A DNA stretch of 64,000 nt from JAISST01 sp050434145. Lineage in GTDB: Bacteria; Fusobacteriota; Fusobacteriia; Fusobacteriales; Fusobacteriaceae. Where the stretch lies: the NCBI RefSeq assembly GCF_050434145.1, contig NZ_JBNPVX010000002.1:1-64000 (forward strand). Direction: 5' to 3'. Both the position numbers and the translations under genes were made by a program. Positions 50,055 through 59,151 of the stretch are shown here, piece after piece. The stretch's first letter is position 1. Each line of letters begins with the position of its first letter. The notes under the pieces are model-generated. The model worked only from the letters and a program-made list of their open reading frames with translations, ran no database searches and had not been told where the DNA came from.

Positions 50055-51551
50055 TTATTTATTCAACTCCATATACTTTTCTTTCAAATAATCTATATAA
50101 TATTGAGCATTCAACTCTTCACCTGTTACTTTTTTTATTATTTCCCCTGTATCTTTTAGCAATCCATATTTATGAATTTTTTCTTTTAACCAATTTTTAA
50201 CTACGTCCAATTGCCCATTTTCTAATAAATTTTCCAAATCCAAATCTTTTCTCATTGCATTACAAATCTGACTAGCATAAGCACTACCGATAGCATAAGA
50301 TGGGAAATATCCTATTAATCCAGCTGACCAATGCACATCTTGTAACACTCCTTGACTCAAATTTTTAGGTGTAATCCCCAAATATTTTTTCATTTTTTCA
50401 TTCCATATTTCTGGTAAATTTTCTATATTAATTTTATTCTCACATATTTCTTTTTCTATTTCATATCTTACCATTATATGCAGAGAATATGTAAGTTCAT
50501 CTGCTTCTATTCTAATAGGAGATTTTGCAACTCTATTCATCACTTTATATAAATCATCTATTTTTATTTTATCCAGTTGTGGATATAATCTTTTAGATTT
50601 TTTCAATCCTTTCCAAAAACTTTTGCTTCTCCCAATAATATTTTCATAAAATCTTGATTGTGATTCATGAAGTCCCATACTACCACCAGTTTCCAATATG
50701 GTATCTAATAAATTATCTCCTACTTGTTGTTCATAAATCCCATGCCCTGTCTCATGAATAGTACTAAATAAAGCAGATATAGGATCTGATTCTATATATT
50801 TTGTAGTGAATCTAACATCATTCTTATTAATGGAAGTCGTAAATGGGTGCTCACTTTCTCCCATAGCACCACTTGTAAAATCAAAGCCCAAATACTCACT
50901 AACATATTTTGAGAAGTCTCTTTGGGTATTCGTATCTACTTTTTCAATTTTTATAACACTTTTTGATTGATTTTTTAATACGGTCTTTAGCAAAGGAACT
51001 ATTTCTTCTTTTAAACTTTGAAAAAATATATCTAATTTAGCCGTATCCATCCCTTTTTCATAATGATTTAACAATATATCATATATATTTTTCCCTTTAT
51101 TTTTTTCTAGCTTTTGTTCATACTGAGCAAATTTTTTATTCATATCAAAGATTTTTTCAAGGTTTTTCTTAAATATATTAAAATCATTTTTAGATTTTGC
51201 TTCTGACCATATAGAATGTGACTTTGCAACCAACTCACTATACTCTTTATATTCTTTAGGCGGAATTATTTCCATGTTTTCCATTTCATCTGAAAGTAGT
51301 TCTACCTCTTTTTTTAAGGTTTTACTCAATTTACTTTTGATATCATTAAAAAATCCTATTAATGATTTCATTTCTTCAGATACTATTAAATTATAGCTTC
51401 TCATAGAAATATCACCAATTATCTTTGATGTTAATTCTGCATTTTTAGGTGATGCTACAGTTTCCATATCCCAAGTTATTATAGTATTCATTGCATCTAG
51501 CATTTTTTTCTCTTTTATAATTTCTCTAAATTTTTTTATTCTATCTTTCAT
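50055..51551 (-). CDS. M32 family metallocarboxypeptidase
   Basis: A 498-residue carboxypeptidase of family M32 (thermostable carboxypeptidase 1/Taq type), which removes C-terminal residues from peptides in the cytoplasm. The zinc-binding HEXXH motif is in ISALFSTIHETGHGIYE (about 265-280), followed by the family's ESQSRFYEN stretch with the third ligand glutamate, and MNRVAKSPIRIEADELTY. I start at ATG 51551 after GGAGGG. It likely helps this amino-acid-fermenting organism use peptides. Confidence 0.92.
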   Translation of the reverse strand: MKDRIKKFREIIKEKKMLDAMNTIITWDMETVASPKNAELTSKIIGDISMRSYNLIVSEEMKSLIGFFNDIKSKLSKTLKKEVELLSDEMENMEIIPPKEYKEYSELVAKSHSIWSEAKSKNDFNIFKKNLEKIFDMNKKFAQYEQKLEKNKGKNIYDILLNHYEKGMDTAKLDIFFQSLKEEIVPLLKTVLKNQSKSVIKIEKVDTNTQRDFSKYVSEYLGFDFTSGAMGESEHPFTTSINKNDVRFTTKYIESDPISALFSTIHETGHGIYEQQVGDNLLDTILETGGSMGLHESQSRFYENIIGRSKSFWKGLKKSKRLYPQLDKIKIDDLYKVMNRVAKSPIRIEADELTYSLHIMVRYEIEKEICENKINIENLPEIWNEKMKKYLGITPKNLSQGVLQDVHWSAGLIGYFPSYAIGSAYASQICNAMRKDLDLENLLENGQLDVVKNWLKEKIHKYGLLKDTGEIIKKVTGEELNAQYYIDYLKEKYMELNK

Positions 51552-51643
51552 GAATAATCCCTCCAATGTTTTATCTTTATATTATAAATTTTTTTAATAA
51601 TTATAACTTCTTAATATCTAGATTCTTAATAACTCTGAATATT

Positions 51644-52132
51644 TTAATTACTTTTTCTTTTTTTATTTCTGTGACTTCTTGGATTCTCTGGTTTTGGACT
51701 ATTCCATAAACCTTTTTTCATATTTCTCGCATTTTCATATGCGTTTCTATAATCTGTTTCATTTTTAGCATGAAATTCATAATACCACGCATTACCACTT
51801 TCTAACATAACTCTATTTATATCTCTTTCATTATAAAAAACTTTTCCAACAATTCTATCATATTGGTCTTTATCCATTATTTTTATACTTACTTCTTTAT
51901 GCATAATAATATTAGATAAATAATCACAAGCTTCTTTTCCATATTTTTGATCTGACTCAGGAGCATCAATACCATACATTCTTATTCGATAATTTTTGCC
52001 ACCACTTCTCAAAGTTAAAGTATCACCATCTGCCACTTTTACGACTTTTCCTTTCATATCATAACTTTCATTTTGATTATTGCAACCTAATAGTACATTT
52101 AATAAAAGTAATAAAAAAACAATTTTTTTCAT
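51644..52132 (-). CDS. Thermonuclease-family lipoprotein
   Basis: A 162-residue secreted nuclease of the staphylococcal nuclease family, with lipoprotein signal MKKIVFLLLLLNVLLGCNN. It has the catalytic region IRMYGIDAPESDQKYGKEACDYL (Arg, Asp and Glu positions fit the family) and DQYDRIVGKVF. It would degrade DNA or RNA in the periplasm or at the cell surface. The ATG overlaps the stop of an 11-codon leader ORF (ATGA); AAGG 6 bases upstream gives its own binding site. The C-terminal tail is very basic (SHRNKKRKSN). Confidence 0.88.
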   Translation of the reverse strand: MKKIVFLLLLLNVLLGCNNQNESYDMKGKVVKVADGDTLTLRSGGKNYRIRMYGIDAPESDQKYGKEACDYLSNIIMHKEVSIKIMDKDQYDRIVGKVFYNERDINRVMLESGNAWYYEFHAKNETDYRNAYENARNMKKGLWNSPKPENPRSHRNKKRKSN

Positions 52133-52164
52133 ATTCTACCTTGTGATAACAAGCTTCTTATCAT
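52129..52164 (-). CDS. Possible 11-codon leader ORF before the nuclease
   Basis: A strong AAGGAGG precedes ATG 52164, which opens a short frame MIRSLLSQGRI. Its TGA overlaps the nuclease ATG as ATGA. The leader also lies in the hairpin TGATAA/TTATCA (52144-52149 with 52158-52163). The design suggests translational coupling or sensing. Expression is unproven. The rest of the gap 52133-52484 holds the glyA promoter and nothing else I can see. Confidence 0.35.
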   Translation of the reverse strand: MIRSLLSQGRI

Positions 52165-52420
52165 CACTTCCTCCTTAACTAATTTTGTAATTTATTATAA
52201 ACTTTTTAAAATTATTCTTATAAAAAAATTCTATCATAATTAATTTATAATTTTTTACCCATATCTTATTGTTTATTTTTTATTAATCAAATGTCTCAAT
52301 ATTTTATTAAAATAGATAATTTTTCAAATATATAAGTCCAAAAATTTTTTCATTCATAAATTGCTATTATATTATACTTTATAAAATAGATTATAGTCAA
52401 ATTTTATATAAAATAAATAT

Positions 52421-52449
52421 TTGACATTAATTAAAAATCTTTGTAAGAT
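52421..52449 (+). promoter_or_regulatory. Promoter of glyA
   Basis: A perfect TTGACA (52421-52426), a 17-base spacer and TAAGAT (52444-52449), about 35 bases upstream of the glyA ATG and followed by AGGAG. No riboswitch-like fold is evident. Confidence 0.7.
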
Positions 52450-52484
52450 ATAAACTATAAATATTAATTAGGAGTTGATTTTGT

Positions 52485-53732
52485 ATGATGACACCACCAA
52501 ATCTTTTTATTGATGACAAAGAAGTTTTTGATGCAATAATTAATGAGCAAAAAAGACAAAATAATGGATTAGAGTTAATCGCATCAGAAAATTTTGTATC
52601 TATGGCTGTACTAGAAGCAGTAGGCAGTGTAATGACAAACAAATATGCTGAAGGATATCCAGACAAAAGATACTACGGAGGTTGTGTTAATGTAGATGTA
52701 GTAGAAAAATTGGCAATCCAACGTTGTAAAGAGTTATTTAATGTAAACTTTGTAAATGTACAACCTCATTCTGGTTCTCAAGCAAATATGGGAGTATATA
52801 AAGCACTACTTAATATCGGAGATGTAATTCTTGGAATGAAGTTAGATCATGGTGGGCATTTGACTCATGGTAAAAATGTAAGTTTTTCTGGAAAAGATTA
52901 CATTGTTTTCTCATATGGTGTTGATAAAGATTCTGAGAAAATAGATTATGATGAATTAGAAAAAATGGCTTTAGAAACTAAACCAAAATTAATCATTGCT
53001 GGTGCTAGTGCTTATTCTAGAACTATAGATTTCAAAAAATTCAGAGAAGTAGCTGATAAAGTAGGAGCATATCTTATGGTAGACATGGCTCATATTGCTG
53101 GATTAGTTGCAGTTGGCGAACATCCTAGTCCTATCCCATATGCAGATGTAGTAACTACTACCACTCATAAAACTTTGAGAGGACCACGTGGTGGTGTTAT
53201 TATGACTAATGATGAAGATATTGCTAAAAAAATTGACAAAGCAATATTTCCTGGAATTCAAGGTGGCCCATTAATGCATGTAATTGCTGGTAAAGCTGTT
53301 GCATTTAAACTTGCACTTGATGATGATTTTAAAAAATATCAACAACAAGTAATCAAAAATGCCAAAGCATTAGCTAATAAACTTATAGAAGGCGGGCTTA
53401 GACTTGTAAGTGGTGGTACAGACAATCACATGATATTAGTAGATGTCAAGTTTGGAAAGGGTATTACTGGAAAAGAAGCTGAGGAAGCTTTGGAAAAAGC
53501 TGGTATCACTGTCAATAAGAATGGTATCCCATTTGATACTGAAAAGCCTGTTTACACTAGCGGAATAAGAATAGGTACTCCAGCAGTGACAAGTCGTGGT
53601 ATGAAAGAAGGTGAAATGATACAAATCGGAGAATTCATAATAGATGCACTTGATAATATTAATAATGATACAAGATTACATGAAATTGAAAAAAAAGTTG
53701 AAGAATTATGCAACAAATTTCCAATATATTAA
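52485..53732 (+). CDS. glyA: Serine hydroxymethyltransferase
   Basis: GlyA converts serine and tetrahydrofolate to glycine and methylene-THF. The 415-residue product has the pyridoxal phosphate lysine in VTTTTHKTLRGPRGG (about 220-232), the LIASENF N-terminal block and the EGYPDKRYYGG segment. AGGAG lies upstream, and a clear terminator follows. It stands alone on the plus strand between two minus-strand genes. Confidence 0.97.
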   Translation: MMTPPNLFIDDKEVFDAIINEQKRQNNGLELIASENFVSMAVLEAVGSVMTNKYAEGYPDKRYYGGCVNVDVVEKLAIQRCKELFNVNFVNVQPHSGSQANMGVYKALLNIGDVILGMKLDHGGHLTHGKNVSFSGKDYIVFSYGVDKDSEKIDYDELEKMALETKPKLIIAGASAYSRTIDFKKFREVADKVGAYLMVDMAHIAGLVAVGEHPSPIPYADVVTTTTHKTLRGPRGGVIMTNDEDIAKKIDKAIFPGIQGGPLMHVIAGKAVAFKLALDDDFKKYQQQVIKNAKALANKLIEGGLRLVSGGTDNHMILVDVKFGKGITGKEAEEALEKAGITVNKNGIPFDTEKPVYTSGIRIGTPAVTSRGMKEGEMIQIGEFIIDALDNINNDTRLHEIEKKVEELCNKFPIY

Positions 53733-53742
53733 TCAATTTGGC

Positions 53743-53769
53743 TGCCATTACATCTAATGGCAGTTTTTA
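53743..53769 (+). terminator. Rho-independent terminator after glyA
   Basis: CTGCCATTA (53743-53751), CATC, TAATGGCAG (53756-53764), then TTTTTATTTT. It ends glyA 10 bases after its stop. Confidence 0.9.
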
Positions 53770-53905
53770 TTTTAAATATCAATAAAATTTATTATACCTA
53801 CCATAAAATACGTATTTCAATAAAATTTTTATGTACATTTTATAAAAAGTGTGATACAATATGGATAATATTGAAAATGTAATCTTATGGGGAGAGATTT
53901 TTTTT

Positions 53906-55402
53906 ATGAATAAAAACTATAATGAAAATCATATTAATCAAGAAGAAATTTCTAATGATGTGGAAATAGTAAATGAGCCTCCACAGAAAAAATTTTCTAA
54001 GTTTTTGCTTGTTTTATTTTTAATTTTTGCTAGTGCTTCTGCTTACTTTGGTAAACAGATTTTTGACACATACTCTCAAGAAAAATTTTTTAAAGGTGTC
54101 TATATTAATGGAATTAACTGCGAAAATTTAACTATTGATGAAGTTGAAAGAAAAATTAAAACTAAAGTTGAGAATTATGAATTATCTATAAAATTTAGAG
54201 ATAATGAAATAGTGGATATAAAGGGGCAGAATTTTGACTATCATTATGTTTCTAATGATAAAGTTAAAAATATCCAAAAAAATCAAAAATGGTATAAATG
54301 GTTTTATGGTCAATTTAAGCAAGAAGAATATGAAATAGATGAAAATTATGCATTTGATGAAAAAAAGCTAAAAGAAGAGATCCTTTCCTTGGAGCCATTA
54401 AGTGCTCAAGCACAAATTGCTCCAAAAGATGCATATATCATGTTTCAAAATAATCAGTTTATTATTGTAAAAGAAGAGCAAGGAAAAACCATTGATAAAG
54501 ATCTTGTCTGTAATGCTATAATAAATGCTGTGAAAAATAATAGTAAAGATGTTGATATAGAAAAGATTGATGCTTATAGCAAACCAACTTTATACAGTGA
54601 TTCTGATGTGTTGATAAAAGAATTAGATAATCTAAATAGAATAGCTAAAATTTCAATTACACTTGAACTATGTAATAATACCACTGAGATTTTAGATGGA
54701 AATATCCTTAAAGAATGGTTGAATATTGATAATGATGGTAATTACTACTTTGATGAAGCTGATCTTATTTCTGAATTAAAAATATATGTAAAGAATCTTG
54801 CAAAAAAGGCAGATAACATTGGACGTGAAAGAACATTTAAAACAACATTGCAAGGGACCAAAATCATCAAAGGTGGAAGTTATGGATTCATGATCAACCA
54901 AAAGTCTGAAGTAGAACAACTTAAAGATGATGTTATGAATCAACGAATTGTTTCTAGAGAGCCTAAATATCTTATAAGAGAACTGGGACCTGAAAATGAT
55001 GGTATTGGAACGACATATGTAGAGATTGATATGACTAATCAAAGAGTTTGGTTTTATATTGATGGTGAATTATATTTAGAAACACCATGTGTGACAGGGA
55101 CTTTTACTAATCTAAAAAGAAGAACTCCTGGTGGCACCTACTATGTCTATTACCTAGAAAGAAATAGAGTCCTTCGTGGTCAACGACAACCAGATGGTAC
55201 TTTTGAATATGAGTCTCCAGTGAGTTATTGGATGCCTTTTAATAAAGGAATTGGTTTGCATGATGCGACTTGGAGAGGTCGTTTTGGCGGTAAAATTTTT
55301 CTTTATAGTGGATCCCATGGTTGTATAAATATGCCGTCTGGGAAAGCTGCTGCTATGTACAAGAAAATGAAAATCGGAATTCCAGTAGTCGCATTTTATT
55401 AA
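53906..55402 (+). CDS. L,D-transpeptidase with YkuD domain
   Basis: A 498-residue membrane-anchored cell-wall enzyme. One N-terminal membrane segment (KFLLVLFLIFASASAYF) is followed by a large central region with two peptidoglycan-binding-like repeats (about 70-370), including EFLLL-type strands such as LKEEILSLEPLSAQAQIAP, and a C-terminal YkuD domain (about 375-498). The catalytic cysteine motif is HDATWRGRFGG...SHGCINMPSG. It forms 3-3 cross-links in peptidoglycan or links proteins to it. I start at ATG 53906 after GGGGAGAG; the frame from 53861 is less likely. Confidence 0.88.
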   Translation: MNKNYNENHINQEEISNDVEIVNEPPQKKFSKFLLVLFLIFASASAYFGKQIFDTYSQEKFFKGVYINGINCENLTIDEVERKIKTKVENYELSIKFRDNEIVDIKGQNFDYHYVSNDKVKNIQKNQKWYKWFYGQFKQEEYEIDENYAFDEKKLKEEILSLEPLSAQAQIAPKDAYIMFQNNQFIIVKEEQGKTIDKDLVCNAIINAVKNNSKDVDIEKIDAYSKPTLYSDSDVLIKELDNLNRIAKISITLELCNNTTEILDGNILKEWLNIDNDGNYYFDEADLISELKIYVKNLAKKADNIGRERTFKTTLQGTKIIKGGSYGFMINQKSEVEQLKDDVMNQRIVSREPKYLIRELGPENDGIGTTYVEIDMTNQRVWFYIDGELYLETPCVTGTFTNLKRRTPGGTYYVYYLERNRVLRGQRQPDGTFEYESPVSYWMPFNKGIGLHDATWRGRFGGKIFLYSGSHGCINMPSGKAAAMYKKMKIGIPVVAFY

Positions 55403-55418
55403 AAATATAATTTTTTTG

Positions 55419-55449
55419 AACCTTAGAAAAAAATCTCTAAGGTTTTTTT
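55419..55449 (+). terminator. Terminator after the L,D-transpeptidase gene
   Basis: AACCTTAGA (55419-55427) pairs with TCTAAGGTT (55436-55444), then TTTTTT. It is a standard rho-independent terminator. Confidence 0.88.
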
Positions 55450-55528
55450 ATTTATTAAAAAGCCATCATGATATAATATTGTTCAATACCAAATTCATAT
55501 CTAAGAAAAAACTTACCAAAATAAAAAA

Positions 55529-55558
55529 TTAGCTTAGTTCATAGAAGTTCTAAGCTAA
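55529..55558 (-). terminator. Terminator after secY
   Basis: TTAGCTTAG (55529-55537) pairs with CTAAGCTAA (55550-55558). On the minus strand it is followed by TTTTTTATTTT. It lies about 23 bases after the secY stop and ends the spc cluster. Confidence 0.88.
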
Positions 55559-55580
55559 TAATTTATTTATATTCATAATC

Positions 55581-56921
55581 TTACAAGAATCCTTTATAAT
55601 CTCTCATCACAAGATGTGCATTTATTTGTTCAACTGTATCTATGGCCACTCCAACAACAATGATAATTCCTGTTCCTTGAAAAAATACTGGTAAATTCAT
55701 CAATTTGAATATTATAGGAGGTAATATACATAAAGCAGCTAAGAAAAAAGCTCCACCCCAAGTAATTCGCCCTACAACTCCTTCCAGATATTCTACAGTC
55801 TCAGTACCAGGCCTTATCCCAGGTATTGTTCCTCCACCTTGTTTTAAATTATCTGCAACCTTTTCTGGATCAAAAACAATAGCAGTATAGAAAAATGAAA
55901 AGAAAACAATAATTAATGCAAATATAATTAAATATCCTACCGAATTTTCTGATAGTACTCTTGCAATCCATACCTTTATTACTTCAACTTTAGGCACTTT
56001 TGCCAATGTCTCTGAGCTGAAAGAATTATAAATTTTATCTACAACTTTTGGTAAAAACCTATTAGTTGCACTTACTAACATCATAGCTACAGAAGCAAAT
56101 ATTACTGGCATTACTCCTGCACTATTTAATTTTAATGGTATATATGATTTATCTCCTACACCACCAGTTTTTCCATAACCCTTCCCTACATAATGTATAG
56201 GAATTTTTCTTTGTCCTAATTGAAACAACACTATCAATGCTACAACTGCTGTTACTAGCAAAGCTACTAATATTAATACAGGTATCAAAAATCTGCTATG
56301 ACGCATTTGTTGAATTGTTTGGAAAACTCCACTGGGAGCTCCAGAAATAATATTTAAAAATATTAAAAGTGATACTCCATTACCAATTCCATTAATGGTA
56401 ATTTGCTCTCCAACCCACATTAAAAATATTGTACCTGCTGTTAGAATAGTTATTGTAGTCAAATAAAAAGACATTAGATTTGTTTGTGTAACTAGTCCTT
56501 GCATTCTCAGGAAAGTACATGCCCCAAACCCCTGAACAACTGCTATTAAAATAGTTACATATCTTGTCCATTGAGTTATCCTATTTCTTCCAGATTCACC
56601 TTCTTTTTGAATCTCTTCAATACGAGGTATTATTACTGCAAGTAGACTAAACACAATGGAAGCATTAATATATGGAACTATTCCAAGAGCGAAAATAGAT
56701 ATTCTTTTGAAGGCACCACCAGAAAACATATTAATATAACTTAATATATCATTGGTCTCTGACATTTGACCCAATCTTCCGATATCCACTCCAGGTGCTG
56801 GAATATGAGTTCCTATTCTTGCTACAAGAAACATTAAAAGAGTGAATATAATTCTCTCTTTTAATTCTTTATTTCTCATAACAGCACTTATTTTTTCAAA
56901 AAATCGTTCTGTTAAAGTCAA
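55581..56921 (-). CDS. secY: Protein translocase subunit SecY
   Basis: SecY is the channel of the Sec translocon. The 446-residue product has ten hydrophobic segments and typical blocks such as PGVDIG, LGIVPYINASI (first plug/pore region), GYGKTGGVGDKSYIPLKLNSAGVMPVIFA and GIRPGTETVEYLEGVVGRITWGGAFFL. I start at TTG 56921, because GAGGTGA lies 8 bases upstream; a GTG at 56930 overlaps that site and is less likely. It follows rplO by 20-30 bases. Unusually, it is the last gene here: a terminator follows. Confidence 0.94.
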   Translation of the reverse strand: MTLTERFFEKISAVMRNKELKERIIFTLLMFLVARIGTHIPAPGVDIGRLGQMSETNDILSYINMFSGGAFKRISIFALGIVPYINASIVFSLLAVIIPRIEEIQKEGESGRNRITQWTRYVTILIAVVQGFGACTFLRMQGLVTQTNLMSFYLTTITILTAGTIFLMWVGEQITINGIGNGVSLLIFLNIISGAPSGVFQTIQQMRHSRFLIPVLILVALLVTAVVALIVLFQLGQRKIPIHYVGKGYGKTGGVGDKSYIPLKLNSAGVMPVIFASVAMMLVSATNRFLPKVVDKIYNSFSSETLAKVPKVEVIKVWIARVLSENSVGYLIIFALIIVFFSFFYTAIVFDPEKVADNLKQGGGTIPGIRPGTETVEYLEGVVGRITWGGAFFLAALCILPPIIFKLMNLPVFFQGTGIIIVVGVAIDTVEQINAHLVMRDYKGFL

Positions 56922-56950
56922 ATAATTCACCTCACTTTTGGCTCAAATTC

Positions 56951-57430
56951 CTATTTGCCGTCAGCTACTGCGTTTTTAGCAACATCAGCAAAGGTTTTTA
57001 CTTCTATTATTTCAATAGTTCCGCCTTTGGCTTCAATAGCTTTTTGTGCAGTTTTAGAAACTTTATGGACTTTTACAGTTAATTTTTTTTCTAAAGTTCC
57101 AGTTCCTAATATTTTTACCCCATCTAATAATTTTCTTATTATTCTTTTCTCTAATAATAATTCTGGAGTAACCGATTCTCCATCTTCAAATCTATTCAAA
57201 GAATCAAGATTTAGTATAGCATACTCCTTTTTAAAAGGTAGATTTGAGAATCCTCTTTTAGGCACTCTTCTATAGATCGGCATTTGTCCACCTTCAAAGT
57301 ATGCTTTTACTCCACCACCTGCTCTAGAATTTTGACCATTACTACCTTTTCCCGCAGTTTTATCTCCTCTTCCAATTCTTTTTCTAGATTTTACTCTAGA
57401 TAAAGAAGGTGTTAGTTCGTTCAATTTCAT
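56951..57430 (-). CDS. rplO: 50S ribosomal protein L15
   Basis: L15 is a late-assembly 50S protein. The 159-residue product starts MKLNELTPSLSRVKSRKRIGRG and has the GSNGQNSRAGGGVKAYFEGGQMPIYRRVPKRGF segment. The ATG overlaps the rpmD stop (TAATG), so translation is coupled. The C-terminal ends AVADGK; the length is a little above the usual 145-150. Confidence 0.95.
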   Translation of the reverse strand: MKLNELTPSLSRVKSRKRIGRGDKTAGKGSNGQNSRAGGGVKAYFEGGQMPIYRRVPKRGFSNLPFKKEYAILNLDSLNRFEDGESVTPELLLEKRIIRKLLDGVKILGTGTLEKKLTVKVHKVSKTAQKAIEAKGGTIEIIEVKTFADVAKNAVADGK

Positions 57431-57615
57431 TACTCAGCCACCTCCTCAACTTTCAATAAATATGAAACTTGTGCAATTTTTCCCATTATTGCAGGTGTAT
57501 CCATATGTTCTCTTACATCATGCATCTTCTTAAGCCCTAGCGACTTTACAGTTGCTATGTGAACTGGCTTTCTTCCGATCATGCTTTTTACAAGCTCTAT
57601 TCTAAGCTTTGCCAT
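57430..57615 (-). CDS. rpmD: 50S ribosomal protein L30
   Basis: L30 is a small 50S protein. The 61-residue product begins MAKLRIELVKSMIGRKPVH and matches family length. I start at ATG 57615, since AGGAGGA lies seven bases upstream; an ATG at 57621 is too close to it. It is placed between rpsE and rplO as in the spc operon. Confidence 0.94.
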   Translation of the reverse strand: MAKLRIELVKSMIGRKPVHIATVKSLGLKKMHDVREHMDTPAIMGKIAQVSYLLKVEEVAE

Positions 57616-57626
57616 TTTCATTCCTC

Positions 57627-58130
57627 CTAGCTCAAGATATCTTTAACTTCTTTTCCTCTTAATCTTGCCACTTCCTCTGCATTTCTTAATGTCATAAGTG
57701 CATTTACAGTTGCTCTTGCCACATTATGCTTATTTCTTGATCCTTTTATTTTAGTCAATATATTATGAACACCAACTATCTCAAGAATATCTCTTACAGA
57801 AGAACCCGCTATAACTCCAGTACCTTCATATGCAGGTGCCATCCATACAGTAGCTGCTCCCCATCTTCCTGTGATTTCATGTGGAATCGTATTCCCTTTT
57901 AATGAAACATCTACTATATTCTTTTTAGCAGCTGCTACTGCTTTCTTTATCGCATCTGGTACACCATTTGCTTTTCCTAGCCCTAATCCAACTTTTCCTT
58001 CGCCATCTCCTACTGCGGCTAAAACTGAGAAAGATATAGTTCTTCCTCCTTTAGTTGTCTTAGAAACTCTTGAAATTTTTAATAATTTTTCTTGATATTG
58101 TTTATCTTCTTTCATCGTTACTTTAGACAA
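57627..58130 (-). CDS. rpsE: 30S ribosomal protein S5
   Basis: S5 lies near the decoding site and helps accuracy. The 167-residue product has KISRVSKTTKGGRTISFSVLAAVGDGEGKVGLG, with the spectinomycin-contact loop, and the conserved GAAT/VWMAPA region. The upstream N-terminus is typical. It follows rplR by 24 bases. Confidence 0.96.
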   Translation of the reverse strand: MSKVTMKEDKQYQEKLLKISRVSKTTKGGRTISFSVLAAVGDGEGKVGLGLGKANGVPDAIKKAVAAAKKNIVDVSLKGNTIPHEITGRWGAATVWMAPAYEGTGVIAGSSVRDILEIVGVHNILTKIKGSRNKHNVARATVNALMTLRNAEEVARLRGKEVKDILS

Positions 58131-58154
58131 GTGAAATCCTCCTCTATATAAAAA

Positions 58155-58523
58155 TTAGAAACTTAATCCAGCTTCTCTAGCAGCATCCGCAAGAGCCGCT
58201 AATCTACCAGTATATCTATATCCTGATCTATCAAATACTATTTCTTTTATACCTTTTTGGCTGGCTCTTTCAGCAATTGCTTTTCCAACCATTTTGGCAC
58301 CATCTATATTGTTCCCTCTAGCAATTGTTGCTTTCAGAGTTTTATCTATTGTAGATGCAGAAGCTAAAGTTACTCCATTTATATCATCTATCAATTGAAC
58401 AAATATATTGTTATTTGATTTATATACAGAAAGTCTTGGTCTTTCAGCTGTTCCAGATATTTTCTTTCTTATTGATAAGTGTTTTCTCTCTCTTACAGCT
58501 TGTCTATTTACCTTTTTAAACAA
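58155..58523 (-). CDS. rplR: 50S ribosomal protein L18
   Basis: L18 binds 5S rRNA. The 122-residue product starts with TTG 58523 (MFKKVNRQAVRERKHL), with AAAGGAGGT eight bases upstream. The longer frame from 58553 adds ten residues that do not fit the family. Conserved features are SIRKKISGTAERPRLSVYKS and FDRSGYRYTGRLAALADAAREAGL. It lies between rplF and rpsE in the standard order. Confidence 0.93.
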   Translation of the reverse strand: MFKKVNRQAVRERKHLSIRKKISGTAERPRLSVYKSNNNIFVQLIDDINGVTLASASTIDKTLKATIARGNNIDGAKMVGKAIAERASQKGIKEIVFDRSGYRYTGRLAALADAAREAGLSF

Positions 58524-58589
58524 CTTTCTTACCTCCTTTATTAGAAAAATCAACAGGCTAATAATTCAATTATTACAGCCTCTTCTTTA

Positions 58590-59129
58590 TTAAGCTTTCT
58601 TTCCTTCTTTTCTCCTGATTTGTTCATCAGAGTACTTAACACCTTTTCCTTTATATGGTTCTGGTGGTCTTTTTGCTCTTATATTAGCTGCAACTTGCCC
58701 AACTAATTCTTTTTCTATACCTTCTATATGTATAGTGGTATTTTTCTCTACTGTAAAGGTAATTCCATCTATTTCGTTGAAAATAACTGGATGCGAAAAT
58801 CCTAATGCAAGTTCTAGAGATTTTCCATTAACAGCAGCTCTATACCCAACCCCAACTAGGTTTAATGTTTTTTTAAAACCTTCACTTACACCAATTACCA
58901 TGTTATTTAACAAAGCTCTTGTAGTTCCATGTATAGTCCTAGTTTCTTTTTCTTCATTTGGTCTTTCTAATGTTAATACTCCATCTTCTAGTTTCATTTT
59001 TATATCTTTATTAAAAGTTTTTACTAATGTACCTTTAGGTCCTTTCACTGTGACTTCATTTTTGCTCTCATCAAATGTGATTTGAACTCCAGAAGGTACT
59101 TCAATAGGTTTTTTACCTACTCTTGACAT
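58590..59129 (-). CDS. rplF: 50S ribosomal protein L6
   Basis: L6 sits near the sarcin-ricin loop. The 179-residue product starts MSRVGKKPIEVPSGV and ends KRPPEPYKGKGVKYSDEQIRRKEGKKA, both typical. AGGAGG precedes the ATG. It follows rpsH by 22 bases. Confidence 0.96.
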   Translation of the reverse strand: MSRVGKKPIEVPSGVQITFDESKNEVTVKGPKGTLVKTFNKDIKMKLEDGVLTLERPNEEKETRTIHGTTRALLNNMVIGVSEGFKKTLNLVGVGYRAAVNGKSLELALGFSHPVIFNEIDGITFTVEKNTTIHIEGIEKELVGQVAANIRAKRPPEPYKGKGVKYSDEQIRRKEGKKA

Positions 59130-59151
59130 TTACAGACACCTCCTAAGTTTT

